Assembly (NCBI GenBank): GCA_949710005.1
Contig: OX453272.1
Location: 17,962,262-18,026,261 of the forward strand
Direction: 5' to 3'
DNA length: 64,000 nt
Source of the DNA: Ricordea florida
Lineage: Eukaryota; Cnidaria; Anthozoa; Corallimorpharia; Ricordeidae
The notes beneath the pieces were generated by a model. It saw only the letters and a list, made by a program, of their open reading frames with translations, was not told where the DNA came from and made no database searches. This document shows, one piece after another, positions 37,475-51,747 of this stretch (the first letter of the stretch is position 1; every line of letters starts with the position of its first letter). Made by a program: the position numbers and the translations under genes.

Positions 37475-40400
37475 TCACGAATCACAATCAATCTAATTTT
37501 ATTCTTAAGTATTGCCTTTTGCGGTATGGCATAAGACGGAAAAGTGTCAGAATTGCAAAGATTCTGCAAAATAGGATAAAATGACCTTTATTCCAAGGGG
37601 GTAGGTTCGTGTCTTAAACGCGCACGCGTAGTGGCAAAAGGTCTAAGCCTTAAGAATTACATTGAAATTAAATCGTTCTAATCAAAATTTTATTCGAAAC
37701 TTTAAACGTATGGTAAAATGTGCTATTACAACTAAAGAGAACATTAAAAATGCTTACATAACTTACTTACCTAGAAGACGGTCGTCCTGCCCATACAATC
37801 TCTTATAATGCATTCTGACCAAAATCTGTGAGGCTGAGTTTCTTGACAGCCAGCTGCATGTATCGTATCTCAGCGTCTAGAATGAGTATAAACACGAGAT
37901 AAAGTGCGTTACAAAGTAAATATTAAATGCCACAACACGGTGAAAGCGGCATATTGATCGGCCTTTTGTTTAATAAGCACTCGTTTGATAAAGTTTAGTA
38001 CTGTGTGAGCAGTCTTCTTTACAATTAGCTGACTTAAGTAAATATATCCACAGCTAAACTACAATATAATCACGAATCACAATCAATCTAATTTTATTCT
38101 TAAATATTGCCTTTTGCGGTATAGCATAAATCGGCAAAGTGTCAGAATTGCAAAGATTCTGCAAAATAGGATAAAATGACCTTTATTTCAAGGGGGTAGG
38201 TTCGTGTCTTAAACGCGCATGTGTAGTGGCAAAAAGTCTAAGCCTTAAGAATTACATTGAAATTAAATCGTTCTAATCAAAATTTTATTCGAAACTTTAA
38301 ACGTATGGTAAAATGTGCTATTACAACTAAAGAGAACATTAAAAATGCTTACATAACTTACTTACCTAGAAGACGGTCGTCCTGCCCATACAATCTCTTA
38401 TAATGCATTTTGACCAAAATCTGTGAGGCTGAGTTTCTTGACAGCCAGCTGCATGTATCGTATCTCAGCGTCTAGAATGAGTATAAACACGAGATAAAGT
38501 GCGTTACAAAGTACATATTAAATGCTACAACACGGTGAAAGCGGCATATTGATCGGCCTTTTGTGTAATAAGCACTCGTTTGATAAAGTTTAGTACTGTG
38601 TGAGCAGTCTTCTTTACAATTAGCTGACTTAAGTAAATATATCCACAGCTAAACTACAATATAATCACGAATCACAATCAATCTAATTTTATTCTTAAGT
38701 ATTGCCTTTTGCGGTATAGCATAAGTCGGCAAAGTGTCAGAATTGCAAAGATTCTGCAAAATAGGATAAAATGACCTTTATTCCAAGGGGGTAGGTTCGT
38801 GTCTTAAACGCGCATTTGTAGTGGCAAAAAGTCTACGCCTTAAAAATTACATTGAAATTAAATCGTTCTAATCAAAATTTTATTCGAAACTTAAAACTTA
38901 TGGTAAAATGTGCTATTACAACTAAAGAGAACATTAAAAATGCTTACATAACTTACTTACCTAGAAGACGGTCGTCCTGCCCATACAATCTCTTATAATG
39001 CACTTTGACCAAAATCTGTGAGGCTAAGTTTCTTGACAGCCAGCTGCATGTATCGTATCTCAGCGTCTAGAATGAGTATAAACACGAGATAAAGTGCGTT
39101 ACAAAGTACATATTAAATGCTACAACCCGGTGAAAGCGGCATATTAATCGGCAATCTCTGTAATAAGCACTCGTTTGATAAAGTTTAGTACTGTGTGAGC
39201 AGTCTTCTTTACAATCAGCTGACTTAAGTAAATATATGCACAGCTAAACTACAAAATAATCACGAATTACAATCAATCTAATTTTATTCTTAAGTATTGC
39301 CTTTTGCGGTATAGCATAAATCGGCAAAGTGTCAGAATTGCAAAGATTCTGCAAAATAGGATAAAATGACCTTTATTCCAAGGGGGTAGGTTCGTGTCTT
39401 AAACGCGCATGCGTAGTGGCAAAAAGTCTAAGCCTTAAAAATTACATATAAATTAAATCGTTCTAATCAAAATTTTATTCGAAACTTAAAACTTATGGTA
39501 AAATGTGCTATTACAACTAAAGAGAACATTAAAAATGCTTCATAACTTACTTACCTAGAAGACGGTCGTCCTGCCCATGCAATCTCTTATAATGCATTTT
39601 GACCAAAATCTGTGAGGCTGAGTTTCTTGACAGCCAGCTGCATGTATCGTATCTCAGCGTCTAGAATGAGTATAAACACGAGATAAAGTGCGTTACAAAG
39701 TACATATTAAATGCTACAACACGGTGAAAGCGGCATATTGATCGGCCTTTTGTGTAATAAGCACTCGTTTGATAAAGTTTAGTACTGTGTGAGCAGTCTT
39801 CTTTACAATTAGCTGACTTAAGTAAATATATCCACAGCTAAACTACAATATAATCACGAATCACAATCAATCTAATTTTATTCTTAAGTATTGCCTTTTG
39901 CGGTATGGCATAAGTCGGAAAAGTGTCAGAATTGCAAAGATTCTGCAAAATAGGATAAAATGACCTTTATTCCAAGGGGGTAGGTTCGTGTCTTAAACGC
40001 GCATGCGTAGTGGCAAAAGGTCTAAGCCTTAAGAATTACATTGAAATTAAATCGTTCTAATCAAAATTTTATTCGAAACTTTAAACGTATGGTAAAATGT
40101 GCTATTACAACTAAAGAGAACATTAAAAATGCTTACATAACTTACTTACCTAGAAGACGGTCGTCCTGCCCATACAATCTCTTATAATGCATTTTGACCA
40201 AAATCTGTGAGGCTGAGTTTCTTGACAGCCAGCTGCATGTATCGTATCTCAGCGTCTAGAATGAGTATAAACACGAGATAAAGTGCGTTACAAAGTACAT
40301 ATTAAATGCTACAACACGGTGAAAGCGGCATATTGATCGGCCTTTTGTGTAATAAGCACTCGTTTGATAAAGTTTAGTACTGTGTGAGCAGTCTTCTTTA

Positions 40401-42826
40401 CAATTAGCTGACTTAAGTAAATATATCCACAGCTAAACTACAATATAATCACGAATCACAATCAATCTAATTTTATTCTTAAGTATTGCCTTTTGCGGTA
40501 TAGCATAAGTCGGCAAAGTGTCAGAATTGCAAAGATTCTGCAAAATAGGATAAAATGACCTTTATTCCAAGGGGGTAGGTTCGTGTCTTAAACGCGCATT
40601 TGTAGTGGCAAAAAGTCTACGCCTTAAAAATTACATTGAAATTAAATCGTTCTAATCAAAATTTTATTCGAAACTTAAAACTTATGGTAAAATGTGCTAT
40701 TACAACTAAAGAGAACATTAAAAATGCTTACATAACTTACTTACCTAGAAGACGGTCGTCCTGCCCATACAATCTCTTATAATGCACTTTGACCAAAATC
40801 TGTGAGGCTAAGTTTCTTGACAGCCAGCTGCATGTATCGTATCTCAGCGTCTAGAATGAGTATAAACACGAGATAAAGTGCGTTACAAAGTACATATTAA
40901 ATGCTACAACCCGGTGAAAGCGGCATATTAATCGGCAATCTCTGTAATAAGCACTCGTTTGATAAAGTTTAGTACTGTGTGAGCAGTCTTCTTTACAATC
41001 AGCTGACTTAAGTAAATATATGCACAGCTAAACTACAAAATAATCACGAATTACAATCAATCTAATTTTATTCTTAAGTATTGCCTTTTGCGGTATAGCA
41101 TAAATCGGCAAAGTGTCAGAATTGCAAAGATTCTGCAAAATAGGATAAAATGACCTTTATTCCAAGGGGGTAGGTTCGTGTCTTAAACGCGCATGCGTAG
41201 TGGCAAAAAGTCTAAGCCTTAAAAATTACATATAAATTAAATCGTTCTAATCAAAATTTTATTCGAAACTTAAAACTTATGGTAAAATGTGCTATTACAA
41301 CTAAAGAGAACATTAAAAATGCTTCATAACTTACTTACCTAGAAGACGGTCGTCCTGCCCATGCAATCTCTTATAATGCATTTTGACCAAAATCTGTGAG
41401 GCTGAGTTTCTTGACAGCCAGCTGCATGTATCGTATCTCAGCGTCTAGAATGAGTATAAACACGAGATAAAGTGCGTTACAAAGTACATATTAAATGCTA
41501 CAACACGGTGAAAGCGGCATATTGATCGGCCTTTTGTGTAATAAGCACTCGTTTGATAAAGTTTAGTACTGTGTGAGCAGTCTTCTTTACAATTAGCTGA
41601 CTTAAGTAAATATATCCACAGCTAAACTACAATATAATCACGAATCACAATCAATCTAATTTTATTCTTAAGTATTGCCTTTTGCGGTATAGCATAAGTC
41701 GGCAAAGTGTCAGAATTGCAAAGATTCTGCAAAATAGGATAAAATGACCTTTATTCCAAGGGGGTAGGTTCGTGTCTTAAACGCGCATTTGTAGTGGCAA
41801 AAAGTCTACGCCTTAAAAATTACATTGAAATTAAATCGTTCTAATCAAAATTTTATTCGAAACTTAAAACTTATGGTAAAATGTGCTATTACAACTAAAG
41901 AGAACATTAAAAATGCTTACATAACTTACTTACCTAGAAGACGGTCGTCCTGCCCATACAATCTCTTATAATGCACTTTGACCAAAATCTGTGAGGCTAA
42001 GTTTCTTGACAGCCAGCTGCATGTATCGTATCTCAGCGTCTAGAATGAGTATAAACACGAGATAAAGTGCGTTACAAAGTACATATTAAATGCTACAACC
42101 CGGTGAAAGCGGCATATTAATCGGCAATCTCTGTAATAAGCACTCGTTTGATAAAGTTTAGTACTGTGTGAGCAGTCTTCTTTACAATCAGCTGACTTAA
42201 GTAAATATATGCACAGCTAAACTACAAAATAATCACGAATTACAATCAATCTAATTTTATTCTTAAGTATTGCCTTTTGCGGTATAGCATAAATCGGCAA
42301 AGTGTCAGAATTGCAAAGATTCTGCAAAATAGGATAAAATGACCTTTATTCCAAGGGGGTAGGTTCGTGTCTTAAACGCGCATGCGTAGTGGCAAAAAGT
42401 CTAAGCCTTAAAAATTACATATAAATTAAATCGTTCTAATCAAAATTTTATTCGAAACTTAAAACTTATGGTAAAATGTGCTATTACAACTAAAGAGAAC
42501 ATTAAAAATGCTTCATAACTTACTTACCTAGAAGACGGTCGTCCTGCCCATGCAATCTCTTATAATGCATTTTGACCAAAATCTGTGAGGCTGAGTTTCT
42601 TGACAGCCAGCTGCATGTATCGTATCTCAGCGTCTAGAATGAGTATAAACACGAGATAAAGTGCGTTACAAAGTACATATTAAATGCTACAACACGGTGA
42701 AAGCGGCATATTGATCGGCCTTTTGTGTAATAAGCACTCGTTTGACAAAGTTTAGTACTGTGTGAGCAGTCTTCTTTACAATTAGCTGACTTAAGTAAAT
42801 ATATCCACAGCTAAACTACAATATAA
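36880..42826 (+). repeat. Ten-monomer unit with F-G dimer amplification
   Basis: Monomer starts are 36880 (H/A chimera), 37475 (C, CACGCG), 38070 (E), 38665 (F), 39260 (G), 39854 (H'), 40449 (F), 41044 (G), 41638 (F) and 42233 (G). It follows the previous unit for eight monomers, with the chimera standing where an A monomer would be. It then shows an F-G dimer of 1189 bp in tandem (40449-41637 and 41638-42826). Private changes are T to C at 37815 and T to C at 42746. Confidence 0.86.
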
Positions 42827-43421
42827 TCACGAATCACAATCAATCTAATTTTATTCTTAAGTATTGCCTTTTGCGGTATGGCATAAGTCGGAAAAGTGTC
42901 AGAATTGCAAAGATTCTGCAAAATAGGATAAAATGACCTTTATTCCAAGGGGGTAGGTTCGTGTCTTAAACGCGCATGCGTAGTGGCAAAAGGTCTAAGC
43001 CTTAAGAATTACATTGAAATTAAATCGTTCTAATCAAAATTTTATTCGAAACTTTAAACGTATGGTAAAATGTGCTATTACAACTAAAGAGAACATTAAA
43101 AATGCTTACATAACTTACTTACCTAGAAGACGGTCGTCCTGCCCATACAATCTCTTATAATGCATTTTGACCAAAATCTGTGAGGCTGAGTTTCTTGACA
43201 GCCAGCTGCATGTATCGTATCTCAGCGTCTAGAATGAGTATAAACACGAGATAAAGTGCGTTACAAAGTACATATTAAATGCTACAACACGGTGAAAGCG
43301 GCATATTGATCGGCCTTTTGTGTAATAAGCACTCGTTTGATAAAGTTTAGTACTGTGTGAGCAGTCTTCTTTACAATTAGCTGACTTAAGTAAATATATC
43401 CACAGCTAAACTACAATATAA

Positions 43422-44016
43422 TCACGAATCACAATCAATCTAATTTTATTCTTAAGTATTGCCTTTTGCGGTATAGCATAAGTCGGCAAAGTGTCAGAAT
43501 TGCAAAGATTCTGCAAAATAGGATAAAATGACCTTTATTCCAAGGGGGTAGGTTCGTGTCTTAAACGCGCATTTGTAGTGGCAAAAAGTCTACGCCTTAA
43601 AAATTACATTGAAATTAAATCGTTCTAATCAAAATTTTATTCGAAACTTAAAACTTATGGTAAAATGTGCTATTACAACTAAAGAGAACATTAAAAATGC
43701 TTACATAACTTACTTACCTAGAAGACGGTCGTCCTGCCCATACAATCTCTTATAATGCATTTTGACCAAAATCTGTGAGGCTGAGTTTCTTGACAGCCAG
43801 CTGCATGTATCGTATCTCAGCGTCTAGAATGAGTATAAACACGAGATAAAGTGCGTTACAAAGTACATATTAAATGCTACAACACGGTGAAAGCGGCATA
43901 TTGATCGGCCTTTTGTGTAATAAGCACTCGTTTGATAAAGTTTAGTACTGTGTGAGCAGTCTTCTTTACAATTAGCTGACTTAAGTAAATATATCCACAG
44001 CTAAACTACAATATAA
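43422..44016 (+). repeat. Chimeric monomer: F 5' part, E-like 3' part
   Basis: It carries CATTTGTAGTGG, TCTACGCC and ACTTAAAACTT of F up to 43655. From 43760 it has CATTTTG, GAGGCTGAG, AACACGG, GATCGGCCTTTTGTGT and ATCCAC. The switch lies in 43656-43759. The same chimera is at 47585-48179 in the sister unit. Unlike true F, it is followed by F and not by G. Confidence 0.83.
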
Positions 44017-45800
44017 TCACGAATCACAATCAATCTAATTTTATTCTTAAGTATTGCCTTTTGCGGTATAGCATAAGTCGGCAAAGTGTCAGAATTGCAA
44101 AGATTCTGCAAAATAGGATAAAATGACCTTTATTCCAAGGGGGTAGGTTCGTGTCTTAAACGCGCATTTGTAGTGGCAAAAAGTCTACGCCTTAAAAATT
44201 ACATTGAAATTAAATCGTTCTAATCAAAATTTTATTCGAAACTTAAAACTTATGGTAAAATGTGCTATTACAACTAAAGAGAACATTAAAAATGCTTACA
44301 TAACTTACTTACCTAGAAGACGGTCGTCCTGCCCATACAATCTCTTATAATGCACTTTGACCAAAATCTGTGAGGCTAAGTTTCTTGACAGCCAGCTGCA
44401 TGTATCGTATCTCAGCGTCTAGAATGAGTATAAACACGAGATAAAGTGCGTTACAAAGTACATATTAAATGCTACAACCCGGTGAAAGCGGCATATTAAT
44501 CGGCAATCTCTGTAATAAGCACTCGTTTGATAAAGTTTAGTACTGTGTGAGCAGTCTTCTTTACAATCAGCTGACTTAAGTAAATATATGCACAGCTAAA
44601 CTACAAAATAATCACGAATTACAATCAATCTAATTTTATTCTTAAGTATTGCCTTTTGCGGTATAGCATAAATCGGCAAAGTGTCAGAATTGCAAAGATT
44701 CTGCAAAATAGGATAAAATGACCTTTATTCCAAGGGGGTAGGTTCGTGTCTTAAACGCGCATGCGTAGTGGCAAAAAGTCTAAGCCTTAAAAATTACATA
44801 TAAATTAAATCGTTCTAATCAAAATTTTATTCGAAACTTAAAACTTATGGTAAAATGTGCTATTACAACTAAAGAGAACATTAAAAATGCTTCATAACTT
44901 ACTTACCTAGAAGACGGTCGTCCTGCCCATGCAATCTCTTATAATGCATTTTGACCAAAATCTGTGAGGCTGAGTTTCTTGACAGCCAGCTGCATGTATC
45001 GTATCTCAGCGTCTAGAATGAGTATAAACACGAGATAAAGTGCGTTACAAAGTACATATTAAATGCTACAACACGGTGAAAGCGGCATATTGATCGGCCT
45101 TTTGTGTAATAAGCACTCGTTTGATAAAGTTTAGTACTGTGTGAGCAGTCTTCTTTACAATTAGCTGACTTAAGTAAATATATCCACAGCTAAACTACAA
45201 TATAATCACGAATCACAATCAATCTAATTTTATTCTTAAGTATTGCCTTTTGCGGTATGGCATAAGACGGAAAAGTGTCAGAATTGCAAAGATTCTGCAA
45301 AATAGGATAAAATGACCTTTATTCCAAGGGGCTAGGTTCGTGTCTTAAACGCGCATGCGTAGTGGCAAAAGGTCTAAGCCTTAAGAATTACATTGAAATT
45401 AAATCGTTCTAATCAAAATTTTATTCGAAACTTTAAACGTATGGTAAAATGTGCTATTACAACTAAAGAGAACATTAAAAATGCTTACATAACTTACTTA
45501 CCTAGAAGACGGTCGTCCTGCCCATACAATCTCTTATAATGCATTTTGACCAAAATCTGTGAGGCTGAGTTTCTTGACAGCCAGCTGCATGTATCGTATC
45601 TCAGCGTCTAGAATGAGTATAAACACGAGATAAAGTGCGTTACAAAGTAAATATTAAATGCCACAACACGGTGAAAGCGGCATATTGATCGGCCTTTTGT
45701 TTAATAAGCACTCGTTTGATAAAGTTTAGTACTGTGTGAGCAGTCTTCTTTACAATTAGCTGACTTAAGTAAATATATCCACAGCTAAACTACAATATAA

Positions 45801-46395
45801 TCACGAATCACAATCAATCTAATTTTATTCTTAAATATTGCCTTTTGCGGTATAGCATAAATCGGCAAAGTGTCAGAATTGCAAAGATTCTGCAAAATAG
45901 GATAAAATGACCTTTATTCCAAGGGGGTAGGTTCGTGTCTTAAACGCGCATTTGTAGTGGCAAAAAGTCTACGCCTTAAAAATTACATTGAAATTAAATC
46001 GTTCTAATCAAAATTTTATTCGAAACTTAAAACTTATGGTAAAATGTGCTATTACAACTAAAGAGAACATTAAAAATGCTTACATAACTTACTTACCTAG
46101 AAGACGGTCGTCCTGCCCATACAATCTCTTATAATGCACTTTGACCAAAATCTGTGAGGCTAAGTTTCTTGACAGCCAGCTGCATGTATCGTATCTCAGC
46201 GTCTAGAATGAGTATAAACACGAGATAAAGTGCGTTACAAAGTACATATTAAATGCTACAACCCGGTGAAAGCGGCATATTAATCGGCAATCTCTGTAAT
46301 AAGCACTCGTTTGATAAAGTTTAGTACTGTGTGAGCAGTCTTCTTTACAATCAGCTGACTTAAGTAAATATATGCACAGCTAAACTACAAAATAA
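45801..46395 (+). repeat. E/F fusion monomer
   Basis: It begins as E (TCTTAAATATTG, AGCATAAATCGGC, diagnostic A at 45861) and continues as F from TTCCAAG (diagnostic C at 45919), with CATTTGTAG, TCTACGCC, GAGGCTAAG and AACCCGG. The sister unit has E at 49964 followed by F at 50559 between the same C and G neighbours. This monomer is therefore the product expected from deleting one 595-bp length between equivalent points of E and F. The crossover lies in 45862-45918. Confidence 0.85.
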
Positions 46396-46989
46396 TCACG
46401 AATTACAATCAATCTAATTTTATTCTTAAGTATTGCCTTTTGCGGTATAGCATAAATCGGCAAAGTGTCAGAATTGCAAAGATTCTGCAAAATAGGATAA
46501 AATGACCTTTATTCCAAGGGGGTAGGTTCGTGTCTTAAACGCGCATGCGTAGTGGCAAAAAGTCTAAGCCTTAAAAATTACATATAAATTAAATCGTTCT
46601 AATCAAAATTTTATTCGAAACTTAAAACTTATGGTAAAATGTGCTATTACAACTAAAGAGAACATTAAAAATGCTTCATAACTTACTTACCTAGAAGACG
46701 GTCGTCCTGCCCATGCAATCTCTTATAATGCATTTTGACCAAAATCTGTGAGGCTGAGTTTCTTGACAGCCAGCTGCATGTATCGTATCTCAGCGTCTAG
46801 AATGAGTATAAACACGAGATAAAGTGCGTTACAAAGTACATATTAAATGCTACAACACGGTGAAAGCGGCATATTGATCGGCCTTTTGTGTAATAAGCAC
46901 TCGTTTGATAAAGTTTAGTACTGTGTGAGCAGTCTTCTTTACAATTAGCTGACTTAAGTAAATATATCCACAGCTAAACTACAATATAA

Positions 46990-49900
46990 TCACGAATCAC
47001 AATCAATCTAATTTTATTCTTAAGTATTGCCTTTTGCGGTATGGCATAAGTCGGAAAAGTGTCAGAATTGCAAAGATTCTGCAAAATAGGATAAAATGAC
47101 CTTTATTCCAAGGGGGTAGGTTCGTGTCTTAAACGCGCATGCGTAGTGGCAAAAGGTCTAAGCCTTAAGAATTACATTGAAATTAAATCGTTCTAATCAA
47201 AATTTTATTCGAAACTTTAAACGTATGGTAAAATGTGCTATTACAACTAAAGAGAACATTAAAAATGCTTACATAACTTACTTACCTAGAAGACGGTCGT
47301 CCTGCCCATACAATCTCTTATAATGCATTTTGACCAAAATCTGTGAGGCTGAGTTTCTTGACAGCCAGCTGCATGTATCGTATCTCAGCGTCTAGAATGA
47401 GTATAAACACGAGATAAAGTGCGTTACAAAGTACATATTAAATGCTACAACACGGTGAAAGCGGCATATTGATCGGCCTTTTGTGTAATAAGCACTCGTT
47501 TGATAAAGTTTAGTACTGTGTGAGCAGTCTTCTTTACAATTAGCTGACTTAAGTAAATATATCCACAGCTAAACTACAATATAATCACGAATCACAATCA
47601 ATCTAATTTTATTCTTAAGTATTGCCTTTTGCGGTATAGCATAAGTCGGCAAAGTGTCAGAATTGCAAAGATTCTGCAAAATAGGATAAAATGACCTTTA
47701 TTCCAAGGGGGTAGGTTCGTGTCTTAAACGCGCATTTGTAGTGGCAAAAAGTCTACGCCTTAAAAATTACATTGAAATTAAATCGTTCTAATCAAAATTT
47801 TATTCGAAACTTAAAACTTATGGTAAAATGTGCTATTACAACTAAAGAGAACATTAAAAATGCTTACATAACTTACTTACCTAGAAGACGGTCGTCCTGC
47901 CCATACAATCTCTTATAATGCATTTTGACCAAAATCTGTGAGGCTGAGTTTCTTGACAGCCAGCTGCATGTATCGTATCTCAGCGTCTAGAATGAGTATA
48001 AACACGAGATAAAGTGCGTTACAAAGTACATATTAAATGCTACAACACGGTGAAAGCGGCATATTGATCGGCCTTTTGTGTAATAAGCACTCGTTTGATA
48101 AAGTTTAGTACTGTGTGAGCAGTCTTCTTTACAATTAGCTGACTTAAGTAAATATATCCACAGCTAAACTACAATATAATCACGAATCACAATCAATCTA
48201 ATTTTATTCTTAAGTATTGCCTTTTGCGGTATAGCATAAGTCGGCAAAGTGTCAGAATTGCAAAGATTCTGCAAAATAGGATAAAATGACCTTTATTCCA
48301 AGGGGGTAGGTTCGTGTCTTAAACGCGCATTTGTAGTGGCAAAAAGTCTACGCCTTAAAAATTACATTGAAATTAAATCGTTCTAATCAAAATTTTATTC
48401 GAAACTTAAAACTTATGGTAAAATGTGCTATTACAACTAAAGAGAACATTAAAAATGCTTACATAACTTACTTACCTAGAAGACGGTCGTCCTGCCCATA
48501 CAATCTCTTATAATGCACTTTGACCAAAATCTGTGAGGCTAAGTTTCTTGACAGCCAGCTGCATGTATCGTATCTCAGCGTCTAGAATGAGTATAAACAC
48601 GAGATAAAGTGCGTTACAAAGTACATATTAAATGCTACAACCCGGTGAAAGCGGCATATTAATCGGCAATCTCTGTAATAAGCACTCGTTTGATAAAGTT
48701 TAGTACTGTGTGAGCAGTCTTCTTTACAATCAGCTGACTTAAGTAAATATATGCACAGCTAAACTACAAAATAATCACGAATTACAATCAATCTAATTTT
48801 ATTCTTAAGTATTGCCTTTTGCGGTATAGCATAAATCGGCAAAGTGTCAGAATTGCAAAGATTCTGCAAAATAGGATAAAATGACCTTTATTCCAAGGGG
48901 GTAGGTTCGTGTCTTAAACGCGCATGCGTAGTGGCAAAAAGTCTAAGCCTTAAAAATTACATATAAATTAAATCGTTCTAATCAAAATTTTATTCGAAAC
49001 TTAAAACTTATGGTAAAATGTGCTATTACAACTAAAGAGAACATTAAAAATGCTTCATAACTTACTTACCTAGAAGACGGTCGTCCTGCCCATGCAATCT
49101 CTTATAATGCATTTTGACCAAAATCTGTGAGGCTGAGTTTCTTGACAGCCAGCTGCATGTATCGTATCTCAGCGTCTAGAATGAGTATAAACACGAGATA
49201 AAGTGCGTTACAAAGTACATATTAAATGCTACAACACGGTGAAAGCGGCATATTGATCGGCCTTTTGTGTAATAAGCACTCGTTTGATAAAGTTTAGTAC
49301 TGTGTGAGCAGTCTTCTTTACAATTAGCTGACTTAAGTAAATATATCCACAGCTAAACTACAATATAATCACGAATCACAATCAATCTAATTTTATTCTT
49401 AAGTATTGCCTTTTGCGGTATGGCATAAGACGGAAAAGTGTCAGAATTGCAAAGATTCTGCAAAATAGGATAAAATGACCTTTATTCCAAGGGGCTAGGT
49501 TCGTGTCTTAAACGCGCATGCGTAGTGGCAAAAGGTCTAAGCCTTAAGAATTACATTGAAATTAAATCGTTCTAATCAAAATTTTATTCGAAACTTTAAA
49601 CGTATGGTAAAATGTGCTATTACAACTAAAGAGAACATTAAAAATGCTTACATAACTTACTTACCTAGAAGACGGTCGTCCTGCCCATACAATCTCTTAT
49701 AATGCATTTTGACCAAAATCTGTGAGGCTGAGTTTCTTGACAGCCAGCTGCATGTATCGTATCTCAGCGTCTAGAATGAGTATAAACACGAGATAAAGTG
49801 CGTTACAAAGTAAATATTAAATGCCACAACACGGTGAAAGCGGCATATTGATCGGCCTTTTGTTTAATAAGCACTCGTTTGATAAAGTTTAGTACTGTGT

Positions 49901-51747
49901 GAGCAGTCTTCTTTACAATTAGCTGACTTAAGTAAATATATCCACAGCTAAACTACAATATAATCACGAATCACAATCAATCTAATTTTATTCTTAAATA
50001 TTGCCTTTTGCGGTATAGCATAAATCGGCAAAGTGTCAGAATTGCAAAGATTCTGCAAAATAGGATAAAATGACCTTTATTTCAAGGGGGTAGGTTCGTG
50101 TCTTAAACGCGCATGTGTAGTGGCAAAAAGTCTAAGCCTTAAGAATTACATTGAAATTAAATCGTTCTAATCAAAATTTTATTCGAAACTTTAAACGTAT
50201 GGTAAAATGTGCTATTACAACTAAAGAGAACATTAAAAATGCTTACATAACTTACTTACCTAGAAGACGGTCGTCCTGCCCATACAATCTCTTATAATGC
50301 ATTTTGACCAAAATCTGTGAGGCTGAGTTTCTTGACAGCCAGCTGCATGTATCGTATCTCAGCGTCTAGAATGAGTATAAACACGAGATAAAGTGCGTTA
50401 CAAAGTACATATTAAATGCTACAACACGGTGAAAGCGGCATATTGATCGGCCTTTTGTGTAATAAGCACTCCTTTGATAAAGTTTAGTACTGTGTGAGCA
50501 GTCTTCTTTACAATTAGCTGACTTAAGTAAATATATCCACAGCTAAACTACAATATAATCACGAATCACAATCAATCTAATTTTATTCTTAAGTATTGCC
50601 TTTTGCGGTATAGCATAAGTCGGCAAAGTGTCAGAATTGCAAAGATTCTGCAAAATAGGATAAAATGACCTTTATTCCAAGGGGGTAGGTTCGTGTCTTA
50701 AACGCGCATTTGTAGTGGCAAAAAGTCTACGCCTTAAAAATTACATTGAAATTAAATCGTTCTAATCAAAATTTTATTCGAAACTTAAAACTTATGGTAA
50801 AATGTGCTATTACAACTAAAGAGAACATTAAAAATGCTTACATAACTTACTTACCTAGAAGACGGTCGTCCTGCCCATACAATCTCTTATAATGCACTTT
50901 GACCAAAATCTGTGAGGCTAAGTTTCTTGACAGCGAGTTGCATGTATCGTATCTCAGCGTCTAGAATGAGTATAAACACGAGATAAAGTGCGTTACAAAG
51001 TACATATTAAATGCTACAACCCGGTGAAAGCGGCATATTAATCGGCAATCTCTGTAATAAGCACTCGTTTGATAAAGTTTAGTACTGTGTGAGCAGTCTT
51101 CTTTACAATTAGCTGACTTAAGTAAATATATGCACAGCTAAACTACAAAATAATCACGAATTACAATCAATCTAATTTTATTCTTAAGTATTGCCTTTTG
51201 CGGTATAGCATAAATCGGCAAAGTGTCAGAATTGCAAAGATTCTGCAAAATAGGATAAAATGACCTTTATTCCAAGGGGGTAGGTTCGTGTCTTAAACGC
51301 GCATGCGTAGTGGCAAAAAGTCTAAGCCTTAAAAATCACATATAAATTAAATCGTTCTAATCAAAATTTTATTCGAAACTTAAAACTTATGGTAAAATGT
51401 GCTATTACAACTAAAGAGAACATTAAAAATGCTTCATAACTTACTTACCTAGAAGACGGTCGTCCTGCCCATGCAATCTCTTATAATGCATTTTGACCAA
51501 AATCTGTGAGGCTGAGTTTCTTGACAGCCAGCTGCATGTATCGTATCTCAGCGTCTAGAATGAGTATAAACACGAGATAAAGTGCGTTACAAAGTACATA
51601 TTAAATGCTACAACACGGTGAAAGCGGCATATTGATCGGCCTTTTGTGTAATAAGCACTCGTTTGATAAAGTTTAGTACTGTGTGAGCAGTCTTCTTTAC
51701 AATTAGCTGACTTAAGTAAATATATCCACAGCTAAACTACAATATAA
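46990..51747 (+). repeat. Eight-monomer sister unit (4758 bp)
   Basis: Monomer starts are 46990 (H'), 47585 (F with an E-like 3' part), 48180 (F), 48775 (G, 594 bp), 49369 (C with GGGGCTAGG), 49964 (E), 50559 (F) and 51154 (G, 594 bp). It is one monomer longer than its sister at 42827 because E and F are separate. The E, F and G copies here carry private changes: G to C at 50472, C to G at 50935, C to T at 50939, and T to C at 51337. The last is shared with the chimera at 52938. Confidence 0.88.

Larger units (their letters stand above)
42827..46989 (+). repeat. Seven-monomer unit containing an E/F fusion (4163 bp)
   Basis: Monomer starts are 42827 (H'), 43422 (F with an E-like 3' part), 44017 (F), 44612 (G), 45206 (C with GGGGCTAGG), 45801 (E/F fusion) and 46396 (G). 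The next 4758 bp repeat this order, but with separate E and F monomers where this unit has the single fusion. The shared GGGGCTAGG change at the fifth monomer shows that the two units are sister copies. Confidence 0.88.
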
